From 188UL27-1 sp038526275 (GTDB taxonomy: Bacteria; Pseudomonadota; Alphaproteobacteria; Rhodobacterales; Rhodobacteraceae): 49,776 bases of DNA. Position 1 is the stretch's first letter. Every line of letters begins with the position of its first letter. Where the stretch lies: assembly GCA_038526275.1 (NCBI GenBank), contig JBCBGY010000007.1:1-49776 (forward strand). Direction: 5' to 3'. A program made the position numbers and the translations under genes. Positions 25,434 to 34,106 of this stretch are shown in pieces. The notes under the pieces are model-generated. The model searched no databases and had not been told where the DNA came from. It saw only the letters and a list, made by a program, of their open reading frames with translations.

Positions 25434-26171
25434 ATGCTTGACGAGGGCCACGATCAACCGAAGCCGTCCTACAGCCGTGTCTTGCTAAAGATATCGGGTG
25501 AGGCCCTGATGGGGGATCAGGGTTACGGCCTGCATCCCCCGACCGTTGAACGCATCGCGAAAGAGGTCCAGTCGGTCCACGCACTCGGTGTCGAGATCTG
25601 CATGGTCATCGGCGGGGGCAATATCTTCCGGGGCCTGCAGGGCAGCGCGCAAGGGATGGAGCGGACAACAGCAGATTATATGGGGATGCTTGGCACGGTG
25701 ATGAACGCGCTGGCCATGCAATCTTCACTGGAAAGCCTTGGCATCTTTACCCGGGTCATCAGTGCTATACCGATGGATCAGGTGTGCGAACCCTACATTC
25801 GCCGCCGCGCCGTGCGGCACCTGGAAAAAAGCCGGGTCTGCATTTTCGCCGCGGGCACGGGAAACCCGTACTTCACCACAGACACTGCCGCGACCCTGCG
25901 AGCAAATGAAATGGCCTGCGAAGCGATCTTTAAAGGCACCAAGGTTGACGGGGTCTATGACAAAGACCCGATGAAACATGATGATGCCGTCCGGTACGAT
26001 ACGGTCAGCTACAATGACTGCCTGTCGAAAAACCTGAAGGTCATGGATGCCAGCGCCATTGCCCTGGCGCGCGACAATAACCTTCCGATCATCGTCTTTT
26101 CTCTGGATGAACCCGGTGGTTTCCGGGGCATTTTGGCTGGCAAGGGCACCTACACCCGGGTGCACGGCTGA
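25434..26171 (+). CDS. pyrH: Uridylate kinase
   Basis: 245 residues from ATG 25434, close to the 241 of the E. coli enzyme; the frame extends back to 25341, but the conserved part starts at YSRVLLKISGEALMG, and AGGGCAGG precedes the chosen ATG. It phosphorylates UMP to UDP. Visible are the lysine and glycine motif LKISGEAL, MVIGGGNIFRG, ADYMGMLGTVMNALA, and the TGNPYFTTDTAA nucleotide site. It is the first gene of the large envelope cluster, with frr next. Confidence 0.95.
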   Translation: MLDEGHDQPKPSYSRVLLKISGEALMGDQGYGLHPPTVERIAKEVQSVHALGVEICMVIGGGNIFRGLQGSAQGMERTTADYMGMLGTVMNALAMQSSLESLGIFTRVISAIPMDQVCEPYIRRRAVRHLEKSRVCIFAAGTGNPYFTTDTAATLRANEMACEAIFKGTKVDGVYDKDPMKHDDAVRYDTVSYNDCLSKNLKVMDASAIALARDNNLPIIVFSLDEPGGFRGILAGKGTYTRVHG

Positions 26172-26247
26172 CGAAGCTGCGGCTATACAAGGTTAACGGG
26201 CTGGCTTAAAGACACCGGACAAGCTCGGGGCAGCCGGGCGGATAGAC

Positions 26248-26257
26248 GGAGGTGATC
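26248..26257 (+). promoter_or_regulatory. Very strong Shine-Dalgarno of frr
   Basis: GGAGGTGATC complements ten consecutive bases of the usual 3' end of 16S rRNA. It decides the frr start: the GTG at 26252 lies inside it, so the ATG at 26261 is the start. Confidence 0.75.
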
Positions 26258-26260
26258 GCC

Positions 26261-26824
26261 ATGGCAGAAGAAGAGTTTGAGCTGGATCTGGACGATCTGG
26301 AGCGCCGGATGGACGGCGCGATGGGCGCGCTGAAGACCGAATTCGCATCCTTGCGCACCGGGCGCGCCAGTGCCTCTATGCTCGATCCGGTGATGGTTGA
26401 TGCCTACGGAACAGCCACGCCGATCAACCAGGTGGGTACGGTAAATGTGCCAGAGCCACGTATGGTTACGATTAATGTGTGGGACAAAAGCCTGGTCCAA
26501 AAGGTGGAAAAAGCGATCCGGGAAAGTGGTTTGGGGATCAATCCTCAGCTTAACGGCACGATCATAATGCTGCCAATTCCGGAACTGAACGAAGAACGTC
26601 GCCGGGAATTGACCAAAGTGGCCGCGCAATATGCGGAAAATGCCCGGATTGCGGTGCGCAATGTCCGCCGTGACGGCATGGACCAGATCAAGAAGGCGAA
26701 GGACGGCATGTCCGACGATGATCAGAAATTCTGGGAAAGCTCGGTGCAGGAGCTGACGGATCAGTTCGTGGGCGCGGTGGATACAGCGCTGGAAACGAAA
26801 CAGTCCGAAATCATGCAGGTCTGA
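26261..26824 (+). CDS. frr: Ribosome recycling factor
   Basis: 187 residues from ATG 26261, matching the 185-residue family. It splits post-termination ribosomes together with EF-G. Signatures are LKTEFASLRTGRASASMLDPV, YGTATPINQVGTV, NPQLNGTIIMLPIPELNEERR and NVRRDGMDQIKK. It follows pyrH as in most proteobacteria and has an exceptionally complete ribosome binding site. A GC hairpin at 26833-26852 follows. Confidence 0.97.
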   Translation: MAEEEFELDLDDLERRMDGAMGALKTEFASLRTGRASASMLDPVMVDAYGTATPINQVGTVNVPEPRMVTINVWDKSLVQKVEKAIRESGLGINPQLNGTIIMLPIPELNEERRRELTKVAAQYAENARIAVRNVRRDGMDQIKKAKDGMSDDDQKFWESSVQELTDQFVGAVDTALETKQSEIMQV

Positions 26825-26832
26825 AAGTTCGG

Positions 26833-26852
26833 GCGGGGGGCTTGGCCCCCGC
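26833..26852. terminator. GC hairpin between frr and the convergent lipoprotein gene
   Basis: GCGGGGG (26833-26839) pairs with CCCCCGC (26846-26852) around a six-base loop. It lies 8 bases after the frr stop and 14 before the end of the reverse-strand lipoprotein gene, so it may serve both. No T run is present. Confidence 0.45.
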
Positions 26853-26866
26853 GCCGGAACGGATGT

Positions 26867-27121
26867 CTAATTTGCCATCTTTTCCTGAACGCACCGGGCC
26901 ACTTCGACCTTTTGCGCCTCCGATATTTGCGTCGCGGGATCCCAGGTGAGCGTACTGGTTGTCCGGCTGGTCTCAATACGCTGAAACTTGATCGGCCCTT
27001 GGACGCCGACTTCTTGAGCGCACCGAACAGTGGCAAAGTTCTCGTCTCGTATCGCGCGTCCGGTGCCGCAAGACGCCAAAGTGATGGCGACCAACCCCAG
27101 GCAGATTGCATTCTTATACAT
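26867..27121 (-). CDS. Small lipoprotein of unknown function
   Basis: 84 residues from ATG 27121; the reading frame continues upstream, but the chosen ATG begins a lipoprotein signal: short basic start, hydrophobic LGLVAITL, lipobox LASC at about 15-18. The mature protein has two further cysteines (TVRCAQEV and VARCVQEKM), which could form a disulfide. No known domain was recognised. It sits reversed inside the envelope cluster, convergent with frr and divergent from uppS, so it is its own unit. The ribosome binding site is weak. Confidence 0.65.
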   Translation of the reverse strand: MYKNAICLGLVAITLASCGTGRAIRDENFATVRCAQEVGVQGPIKFQRIETSRTTSTLTWDPATQISEAQKVEVARCVQEKMAN

Positions 27122-27190
27122 ATGGTGCTGTTCCATTGATTTGATACGCGGGCCGCTTGAGCGGTAAATTTGGCGCAAAAGGGGCTGCCT

Positions 27191-27205
27191 CATGGAAATT
27201 CCATG
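27191..27205. promoter_or_regulatory. Perfect palindrome CATGGAA-A-TTCCATG
   Basis: Seven-base arms around one base, in the 255-base divergent gap between the lipoprotein gene (reverse) and uppS (forward). It could be an operator; no known consensus was recognised. The rest of the gap shows no clear promoter by eye. Confidence 0.35.
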
Positions 27206-27376
27206 GGGTGCGGCTGCCCAATCATGGCCATCCAGCCGCAGATATGAGCTTTCCATGATTTTTTACCTGCATTCTGATGAATGCGCATCCCAGTGCTGGC
27301 CATTGAGTGCAGAGGGCGTTACATCGGGCGAAGTTCGAGTGAGGTTTTCTTAGTAATTTGAGACTGTGAGATAGCA

Positions 27377-28120
27377 ATGGCTGCCAAAGACATCCGACCA
27401 GACGATTTTGAGTTTCGGCCAGGCCCGAACCACGTTGCCATAATTATGGATGGCAATGGCCGGTGGGCTACGTCCCGCGGGCGCCCCCGGCTCGTGGGCC
27501 ACCAGCATGGGGCGCGGCGAGTCCGCGAAATCGTCGAGGCCTGCCCCAGATTGGGCGTGGAATATCTGACGATCTTCGCCTTTTCGACCGAAAACTGGAA
27601 GCGCACCCAGGTTGAGGTTTCGGGCCTCATGACGCTCTTCAAGCGCTACATCAAACGCGAGGCTCAACGTCTTCTTCAAAGCGGCGTGCGCGTGCGCTTC
27701 ATAGGCGACCGGGTTCGCCTGGACAGCGCACTGGTCCAGATGATGGACGATCTGGAGGCGCTGACGGCAGGCAACAAGCTGGTCAATCTAACAATCGCCC
27801 TGAACTATGGTGGTCGCGACGAGGTCACCCGGGCGACCCAGCGGATGGCCGCAGAAGTTTCCGCCGGTCGTCTGAAGGCCGAAGACGTCGATGCGTCGAC
27901 CCTGGCAAGCTATCTGGACACCTGCATGCTGCCCGACCCGGATCTGGTGATCCGCACCAGTGGCGAGGCCCGGATCAGCAACTTCCTTCTGTGGCAGTCA
28001 GCCTATGCGGAATACGAATTCATCGATACGCTCTGGCCGGACTTCACGGACGAACATTTCCAACAGATCCTGAACAGCTATAGCGCGCGGGATCGCCGGT
28101 TCGGGGCTGTGCGTGCCTGA
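27377..28120 (+). CDS. uppS: Isoprenyl transferase (undecaprenyl diphosphate synthase)
   Basis: 247 residues. It condenses isopentenyl diphosphate units in cis onto farnesyl diphosphate to give the C55 carrier for peptidoglycan and polysaccharides. The N-terminal signature HVAIIMDGNGRWATSRG holds the catalytic aspartate; GHQHGARRVREIV, YLTIFAFSTENWKR, LNYGGRDEVTRA and PDLVIRTSGEARISNFLLWQ are also present. Its end overlaps the cdsA start by eight bases, as expected in this operon. Confidence 0.96.
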   Translation: MAAKDIRPDDFEFRPGPNHVAIIMDGNGRWATSRGRPRLVGHQHGARRVREIVEACPRLGVEYLTIFAFSTENWKRTQVEVSGLMTLFKRYIKREAQRLLQSGVRVRFIGDRVRLDSALVQMMDDLEALTAGNKLVNLTIALNYGGRDEVTRATQRMAAEVSAGRLKAEDVDASTLASYLDTCMLPDPDLVIRTSGEARISNFLLWQSAYAEYEFIDTLWPDFTDEHFQQILNSYSARDRRFGAVRA

Positions 28121-28907
28121 GGCAACCAGCCGATGGCATGATCTTTCTGACCGTGTGATCTGGGGGGTCGCCATGGTGCTGGTGGGCATCATCGCGATCC
28201 GACTGGGTGGCCTTTGGTTCAAGATGCTGGTGGTCTTCGTCACAGGCGTCATGGTCTGGGAAATGGCCCGCATGATCCGCGGGGACGAAACGCCCCTTGC
28301 GATGTTGCTGGCCGCGCTGACCGCCAGTGTCCTGTCGGGCCTACTTGAAACCGGCGGCGGGCCTTACCTGATCCTGCTGCTTGTGCCCGCAATCCTAGGC
28401 GCGTTGGGGTTGCAGCGGGAGCGCATCACCTTCTTTCTGTTCGCCCTGGCCATCGTCACGGCGGGTTGGGGCCTTGTAACTTTTCGGGACGTCTATGGCG
28501 GCACCTGGCTTTTCTGGCTGGTGATCGTGGTCGTGGTGACCGATGTTGCCGGCTATTTCGCGGGGCGCATCATCGGCGGGCCCAAATTCTGGCCGCAGGT
28601 CAGCCCGAAGAAAACCTGGTCTGGTGTGGTTGCCGGGTGGATCGGAGCTGCTCTCGTCGGGCTGCTGTTTCTTTCTTTCACCAATGCCGGTCGGGATCTG
28701 ATATGGATCTCCATGGTCCTCAGTTTTTCGTCGCAGATGGGGGATATGGCCGAAAGCGCGTTGAAACGGCGGTTGGGCGTGAAAGACAGCTCTGACCTTA
28801 TTCCCGGGCATGGCGGGTTGTTCGACCGTTTCGACGGCCTGCTCGGCGCGGCACTTTTCATGCTGCTGACCGCGCTGGTGGTCGATGTGCCCGAGGTGCG
28901 CCTGTGA
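28113..28907 (+). CDS. cdsA: Phosphatidate cytidylyltransferase
   Basis: 264 residues from a GTG at 28113 that overlaps the end of uppS. It makes CDP-diacylglycerol from phosphatidate and CTP in the inner membrane. There are seven to eight hydrophobic segments, and the C-terminal part contains the CDS signature: DVAGYFAGRIIGGPKFWP, SPKKTWSG, SQMGDMAESALKRR and DLIPGHGGLFDRFDGLLGA. The stop overlaps the GTG of dxr. Confidence 0.95.
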   Translation: MPEATSRWHDLSDRVIWGVAMVLVGIIAIRLGGLWFKMLVVFVTGVMVWEMARMIRGDETPLAMLLAALTASVLSGLLETGGGPYLILLLVPAILGALGLQRERITFFLFALAIVTAGWGLVTFRDVYGGTWLFWLVIVVVVTDVAGYFAGRIIGGPKFWPQVSPKKTWSGVVAGWIGAALVGLLFLSFTNAGRDLIWISMVLSFSSQMGDMAESALKRRLGVKDSSDLIPGHGGLFDRFDGLLGAALFMLLTALVVDVPEVRL

Positions 28908-30082
28908 GACGGGTAACAATCCTTGGATCCACGGGTTCGATCGGGGTCAACACAGTCGATCTGATTGGTCGCGATCTGGATCGCTATCATGTCGTGGCGT
29001 TGACGGGCGGTCGAAATGTCCGCCGCTTGGCGGAACAAGCCCTGACGCTGAATGCCGAACTGGCGGTCACATGCTATCCGGACTGCTACGATGATCTGAA
29101 AAATTTGCTGGCCGGGTGCGGGATTGAGGTTGCCGCTGGTCCCGCGGCCGTTATCGAAGCTGCCGAGCGACCGGTGGATTGGATAATGTCTGCCATTGTC
29201 GGCGCGGCGGGATTGCCGCCTGGCCTTGCGGCGCTGAAGCATGGCACGACGCTGGCTTTGGCGAATAAGGAAAGCCTGGTGACAGCGGGGCCCCTGCTGA
29301 TGGCAACGGCGCGGGCGCACGGTGCCACCATCCTGCCTGTCGACAGCGAGCATTCAGCCGTGTTTCAGGCGCTGGCGGGCGAAGATATCAAAGCTGTCGA
29401 GCGCGTCATCATCACCGCGTCGGGCGGCGCCTTTCGCGACTGGCCCATAGATCGGCTGGCAGATGCTACTCCGGCCCAAGCTGCAACTCATCCGAATTGG
29501 GACATGGGTCAACGGATCACGATCGACTCCGCATCTATGTTCAATAAATCCCTTGAGCTTATTGAAACCAAGGAATTTTTTGGCATTTCACCCAAGAAGA
29601 TCGAGGTGGTTGTTCATCCGGAATCGATGATCCACGCCCTGGTCGGGTTCTGCGATGGGGCATTGATGGCGCATATCGGCCCGCCCGATATGCGACATGC
29701 CATTGGCTACGCCTTGAACTGGCCCGACCGTCGTCATTTGCCGGTCGAGAGACTGGATTTGGCCAAGGTGGCAAAACTGAGCTTTCGGGCTCCTGACGAG
29801 GTGCGTTGGCCCGCGCTCGGCCTTGCGCGACGGGTGATGGAGCGAGGCGGGCTTTCAGGCGCCGTTTTCAACGCGGCCAAGGAAGTGGCGTTAGACGGAT
29901 TCATCGACCAACAGATCCGATTTACGGAAATGGCGCCCGTCGTCGGCCACGTTCTAGACATGTTAGAAGCAGAGAACGCTCTTCATTGTGACACACTTAA
30001 CCTTGATAGGGTACTTGAGGCGGACCAAGTAGCACGGTCTAAGGCAACCGAAGCTATCAAGAAACGACAAGGGGCACATTGA
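28904..30082 (+). CDS. dxr: 1-deoxy-D-xylulose 5-phosphate reductoisomerase
   Basis: 392 residues from a GTG that overlaps the cdsA stop by four bases. It converts DXP to methylerythritol phosphate with NADPH, the committed step of the MEP isoprenoid pathway that feeds UppS. Motifs are LGSTGSIGVNTVDL (NADPH), ANKESLVTAG, LPVDSEHSAVFQAL (metal ligands), ITASGGAFRDWP and PNWDMGQRITIDSASMFNKS. rseP begins one base after the stop, with AAGGGG before its ATG. Confidence 0.97.
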   Translation: MRRVTILGSTGSIGVNTVDLIGRDLDRYHVVALTGGRNVRRLAEQALTLNAELAVTCYPDCYDDLKNLLAGCGIEVAAGPAAVIEAAERPVDWIMSAIVGAAGLPPGLAALKHGTTLALANKESLVTAGPLLMATARAHGATILPVDSEHSAVFQALAGEDIKAVERVIITASGGAFRDWPIDRLADATPAQAATHPNWDMGQRITIDSASMFNKSLELIETKEFFGISPKKIEVVVHPESMIHALVGFCDGALMAHIGPPDMRHAIGYALNWPDRRHLPVERLDLAKVAKLSFRAPDEVRWPALGLARRVMERGGLSGAVFNAAKEVALDGFIDQQIRFTEMAPVVGHVLDMLEAENALHCDTLNLDRVLEADQVARSKATEAIKKRQGAH

Positions 30083-30083
30083 C

Positions 30084-31421
30084 ATGGACATTGCCGGGTT
30101 AACTGCGGCATTTGGCGGTTTCTTTTGGGTGATCGCTGCGTTCGTGATTGCGCTCAGCATCATCGTCGCTGTGCACGAATACGGCCACTACATTGTTGGC
30201 CGATGGTGTGGGATCCATGCCGAGGTGTTTTCCTTAGGCTTCGGGCCCGTGATCTGGTCGCGCTACGACAAACGCGGAACCAAATGGCAGATCTCGCTGC
30301 TGCCCCTGGGCGGGTTCGTGAAGTTTCTGGGCGACGCCGATGCGGCCAGCGGCAAAGACGGCGATGCTATGGAAAACATGGACGAAAGCTCCCGGCGCCG
30401 TACCATGCATGGTGCCCCCCTTTGGGCGCGCTCGGCCACCGTGGCGGCTGGCCCTGTCTTCAATTTCATCATGTCGATCTTCGTTTTTGCGCTGCTCTTG
30501 TTGGTTAACGGTGTGGCCAAGGAACCTTTCACGGTCGGTTCAGTCATTCCACTGCCCGAAGGATCCGAGTTCTTGCAAACCGGCGACGAAATCACCGGCC
30601 TGAACGGCGTACCGATTGCCACTTATGAAGACTTCATCCTTGCCGCGCGCGACCTGTCGGACGAAGACGGAACGCAGTACACCATTTTGCGGGACGGACA
30701 GGAACAAACGCTGACCGGCCCGCACCCTTATCCGCCATATGCGGCGGGCATTCATCCGATCTCTGCTGCCCAGGATGCCGGACTTGAAAAAGGCGATGTG
30801 ATAACGAAAATCGACGGCGACCCCGTGCTGGCCTTCACGCGCATGCAAGAGATCGTCCGCGGTTCTGGTGGTGATCCTCTTCTGCTGGAAGTCTGGCGGA
30901 ACGGCGAATTGTTCGAGTTCACGTTGAAACCCCGCCGGAGTGACCAACCCACGGAGAACGGGTTCGAGACACTGTGGCTGATCGGAATGTATGGGGCTCC
31001 CTTTATCACACCGGCCAATGAGATGCCGGGACCTTTCCAGACGATCACCTACGGCGTAGAGCGGACGGTCGGCGTTGTGACCAATTCGCTGTCAGGGCTT
31101 TATCACCTGATCCAAGGCGCAATCTCGACCTGCAACCTTAGTGGGCCGATCACGATCGCAAAAACGTCGGGCGCGACGGCCAGTCAGGGCATGATCGAGT
31201 TCATTAGCTTCATTGCAATTCTTTCCACGGCGGTTGGGCTCATGAACCTGTTCCCCATACCGGTTCTGGATGGTGGCCACCTGGTCTTTCATGCTTACGA
31301 GGCCGTCTTCCGCCGCCCGCCGCCTGATGGCGCCTTGCGGGTCTTGATGGGGGCTGGCCTGTTCCTGCTTCTGTCGTTGATGGGCTTTGCGCTGTTAAAC
31401 GACATATTCTGCCACAACTGA
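30084..31421 (+). CDS. rseP: Site-2 protease RseP family, RIP metalloprotease
   Basis: 445 residues. It is an intramembrane zinc protease of the inner membrane that cuts anti-sigma factors and leftover signal peptides. The zinc motif HEYGH is at residues 31-35 in the first membrane segment; the second ligand motif is FPIPVLDGGHLVFHAYEAV near the C-terminus. Two PDZ-like regions lie between them (AAQDAGLEKGDVITKIDGDP is the clearer). It is in the usual place between dxr and bamA. Confidence 0.95.
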   Translation: MDIAGLTAAFGGFFWVIAAFVIALSIIVAVHEYGHYIVGRWCGIHAEVFSLGFGPVIWSRYDKRGTKWQISLLPLGGFVKFLGDADAASGKDGDAMENMDESSRRRTMHGAPLWARSATVAAGPVFNFIMSIFVFALLLLVNGVAKEPFTVGSVIPLPEGSEFLQTGDEITGLNGVPIATYEDFILAARDLSDEDGTQYTILRDGQEQTLTGPHPYPPYAAGIHPISAAQDAGLEKGDVITKIDGDPVLAFTRMQEIVRGSGGDPLLLEVWRNGELFEFTLKPRRSDQPTENGFETLWLIGMYGAPFITPANEMPGPFQTITYGVERTVGVVTNSLSGLYHLIQGAISTCNLSGPITIAKTSGATASQGMIEFISFIAILSTAVGLMNLFPIPVLDGGHLVFHAYEAVFRRPPPDGALRVLMGAGLFLLLSLMGFALLNDIFCHN

Positions 31422-31522
31422 GCCGGCGGAACGCCGCTCCGGACCATTCAACCGCAGCGTGCCGCCCCAATTTCGTCACATTGAGTTGTTACCGCTCACA
31501 CATCGGAATTAGGGTGTTTGCC

Positions 31523-31657
31523 ATGAGAACCTTAACATCAGGCTACAACAGTTTGCGTCTTCTGTTCTCATTGAACTCAGATCGGCTGCTCTATACGGCA
31601 ACGATCCTAACAGCCTTGATGGGCGGCGCCTTTGTCGGATCGCTGGTCACCCAATAA
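31523..31657 (+). CDS. 44-residue single-segment membrane protein, unknown function
   Basis: ATG 31523 to TAA 31657. The start MRTLTSGYNSLRLL is polar and basic, then SLNSDRLLYTATI, and a hydrophobic, glycine-rich segment ILTALMGGAFVGSLV ends the protein, so it should be a small inner-membrane protein with one segment. The upstream AGGGTGT is a weak ribosome binding site. It lies between rseP and bamA, on the operon strand. I have a loose impression that similar small ORFs occur elsewhere in Rhodobacterales, but this could not be checked. No function is assigned. Confidence 0.55.
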   Translation: MRTLTSGYNSLRLLFSLNSDRLLYTATILTALMGGAFVGSLVTQ

Positions 31658-31684
31658 ATCGATGCCAATCGGCCCCGTAGGCTT

Positions 31685-31713
31685 TTGACACTGCTCACTT
31701 TTCCCGGTAACAC
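31685..31713 (+). promoter_or_regulatory. Possible sigma-70 promoter of bamA
   Basis: TTGACA at 31685-31690, a 17-base spacer, then TAACAC at 31708-31713. The -35 box is perfect, the -10 box poor. It would start transcription about 30 bases before the bamA ATG and give bamA an extra promoter inside the cluster. Confidence 0.4.
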
Positions 31714-31751
31714 TGTCTTAATAAATAAACGGCGGTTTAGGGGCAGTCGGA

Positions 31752-34106
31752 ATGGTGGGCTTAACACGCAACCGAACGCTACTGTTGAAACAAGCAGGGT
31801 GGGTCATCGGTGTTATTTTCCTTTGTGCGTCAATAGGTTTCGTTCCGACGCTGGCACGAACCCAAACTTTTTCATTCTCGAATGTTGAAGTGCAAGGGAA
31901 TGAACGGGTCGACGCGGCGACCATTCTGACGCAAGCCGGAATCGAGCGCGGTCAACCTGTCTCTGCGGCGCAATTGAATGCGGCGCTGCAAAATATCCAA
32001 AATAGTGGCCTCTTTGAAACAGTAGAGATCATACCGCGTGGCAATACGCTGGTGATCACTGTCGAAGAATTCCCGACGATCAATCGGATCGCATTTGAAG
32101 GCAATCGGCGCCTGAATGATGAAATTCTGTCGTCCATCATCAGTTCGACATCGCGCCGTGTCTACAGCCCAAGCCAAGCCGAAGCCGATGCTGATGCCAT
32201 CACGGATGCCTACCGTGAAGGTGGTCGCCTTGCCGCTACGGTTGTGCCGAAGATCATCCGTCGCAGCGACAACCGGGTCGATCTGGTGTTCGAAATTACC
32301 GAAGGCCGGGTCGTGGAAATCGAACGGATTTCCTTCGTCGGCAATCGCAACTTCACGGACCGACGGCTGCGCCGCGTTCTGGAAACCAAGCAGGCTGGCA
32401 TTTTCCGCCAGATTGTGCGGAGCGACACGCTAATCGAAGACCGGATCGAATTCGACAAGCAGGTTTTGCGCGACTTTTATCTCAGCCGGGGCCACATCGA
32501 CTTTGAAACGCTGTCTGTGACATCGGAGCTGAACCGGAACCGCAGCGGATTTGTCGTGACGTTCGATGTGCGCGAAGGTCAGCAATTTCGCTTCGGTGAA
32601 ACGACCGTGACCAGTGACATCGATACGATTGACCCCGAGGCCTATGCCGAGGAAATTCGGGTGCGCAGCGGGTCTGTCTATAATCCCGCAATCGTGGAAA
32701 ACGCGATTGCTCGGCTGGAACGGGTGGCCGTACGGGAAGGCGAAAATTTCGTGCGGGTCGAGCCGCGCATCAACCGCAATGATCGCGATCTGACACTGGA
32801 TGTGGAATTCAATCTGAGCCGGGGGCCGCGGGTTTTTGTTGAACGGATCGACATTGAAGGCAATACGACAACCTTGGACCGGGTGGTGCGGCGTCAGTTC
32901 GACGTCGTGGAGGGAGATCCGTTTAATCCGCGTGAGATCCGGGAAAGCGCGTCCCGCATTCGGGCCCTTGGCTTCTTTGAGAATGCAGAAGTTGAGGCCC
33001 GTGAGGGCAGCGCACCAGATCGGGTCATCGTAGACGTTGACGTCGAAGAGGCGCCCACCGGTTCTCTGGGCTTCGGCGCAAGCTTTGGCAGCGACGATGG
33101 GTTCGGCCTGACATTCTCCTTCTCGGAGACCAACTTCCTTGGCCGCGGGCAACAACTGACCCTGGAATTTAACACCACCGAAGATGCCGAAACCTTCAAT
33201 CTGGGGTTTGTTGAGCCTTCCTTCCTTGGCCGGGATGTCGCTTTCACGTTCAACGCCCTTTATCGGCAGACGGTGAACGACAATTCCCGCTTCAGCACCC
33301 GGCGCGGTGAGATCACCCCCGGCTTCCAGTTCCCGCTGAACGAGCGGTCGCGACTTGGCGTGCGGGCCGGTATACAAAGCCGCGAGCTTTTTGATGTGGA
33401 TACCGGCGATGATCTGGATCCGCAGGAAGATACGGGGTCGTCCTTTATTCTTCGCGAGGAAGAAGGCAGCCGTACCTCGGGCCTGCTGGGATATTCTTAC
33501 ACGTATGACAGCCGGAATACCGGCCTTAACCCAAATGCGGGCCTTCTCTTCCGCTTCAACCAGGATTTCGGCTTCGGCGATGATTTCAGCTATATCCGCA
33601 CGACAGCGTTGGCATCGGCGGAAACGAAAGTCCTTAATGACGAAGTGACCCTGCGCGCTGAGTTCGAAGGCGGCGCGATCAACTTCCAATCGGGGAGTTC
33701 GACGGTCTTGGATCGTTTCACGCTCAACAACCGGATCCGAGGTTTTGAGGCCAATGGTACGGGCCCACGCGATCTGAATGTCACGAACGAAGATGCACTG
33801 GGCGGTAACATGTTTGCCGTGTTGCGCCTGGAAGCCGATTTCCCCCTGGGTTTGCCAGAGGAATACGGGATCTCTGGCGGTGTGTTCTATGATGCGGGTT
33901 CAGTCTGGAGCCTGGACAACACCAATGGCGGTCCCGCCGGGCTTGATCCGGTGGACGATGATTTCGCCCTGCGCCAGTCGATCGGGGTGTCGATCTTCTG
34001 GGATACGCCGCTCGGGCCGCTGCGGTTCAATTTCTCGGAAGTGCTGTCGAAGGAAGAGGGCGACGAGGAACGGCCGTTTGACCTGACGGTGTCGACGCGC
34101 TTCTGA
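31752..34106 (+). CDS. bamA: Outer membrane protein assembly factor BamA
   Basis: 784 residues. BamA is the core of the machine that inserts beta-barrel proteins into the outer membrane. A signal peptide (basic start, hydrophobic VIGVIFLCASIGFV, cleavage near residue 35) is followed by five POTRA domains, recognisable by repeated starts such as FSNVEVQGNERV, IAFEGNRRLND, ISFVGNRNFTDRRLR and IDIEGNTTTLDRVVRRQF. The C-terminal barrel includes SYTYDSRNTGLNPNAG, the IRGFEANGTGP loop (VRGF-type motif) and a C-terminal aromatic (TVSTRF). Its stop overlaps the start of the Skp-type gene by one base. Confidence 0.97.
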   Translation: MVGLTRNRTLLLKQAGWVIGVIFLCASIGFVPTLARTQTFSFSNVEVQGNERVDAATILTQAGIERGQPVSAAQLNAALQNIQNSGLFETVEIIPRGNTLVITVEEFPTINRIAFEGNRRLNDEILSSIISSTSRRVYSPSQAEADADAITDAYREGGRLAATVVPKIIRRSDNRVDLVFEITEGRVVEIERISFVGNRNFTDRRLRRVLETKQAGIFRQIVRSDTLIEDRIEFDKQVLRDFYLSRGHIDFETLSVTSELNRNRSGFVVTFDVREGQQFRFGETTVTSDIDTIDPEAYAEEIRVRSGSVYNPAIVENAIARLERVAVREGENFVRVEPRINRNDRDLTLDVEFNLSRGPRVFVERIDIEGNTTTLDRVVRRQFDVVEGDPFNPREIRESASRIRALGFFENAEVEAREGSAPDRVIVDVDVEEAPTGSLGFGASFGSDDGFGLTFSFSETNFLGRGQQLTLEFNTTEDAETFNLGFVEPSFLGRDVAFTFNALYRQTVNDNSRFSTRRGEITPGFQFPLNERSRLGVRAGIQSRELFDVDTGDDLDPQEDTGSSFILREEEGSRTSGLLGYSYTYDSRNTGLNPNAGLLFRFNQDFGFGDDFSYIRTTALASAETKVLNDEVTLRAEFEGGAINFQSGSSTVLDRFTLNNRIRGFEANGTGPRDLNVTNEDALGGNMFAVLRLEADFPLGLPEEYGISGGVFYDAGSVWSLDNTNGGPAGLDPVDDDFALRQSIGVSIFWDTPLGPLRFNFSEVLSKEEGDEERPFDLTVSTRF

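Noticed and set aside
26194..26210. TTAAC ... TTAA pair near frr as a CtrA box
   Set aside because: The half-sites are nine bases apart, not seven, and the place is between pyrH and frr, genes not expected under CtrA.
32430..33689. 419-codon reverse-strand frame across bamA
   Set aside because: Antisense shadow of bamA; no ribosome binding site or domain seen.
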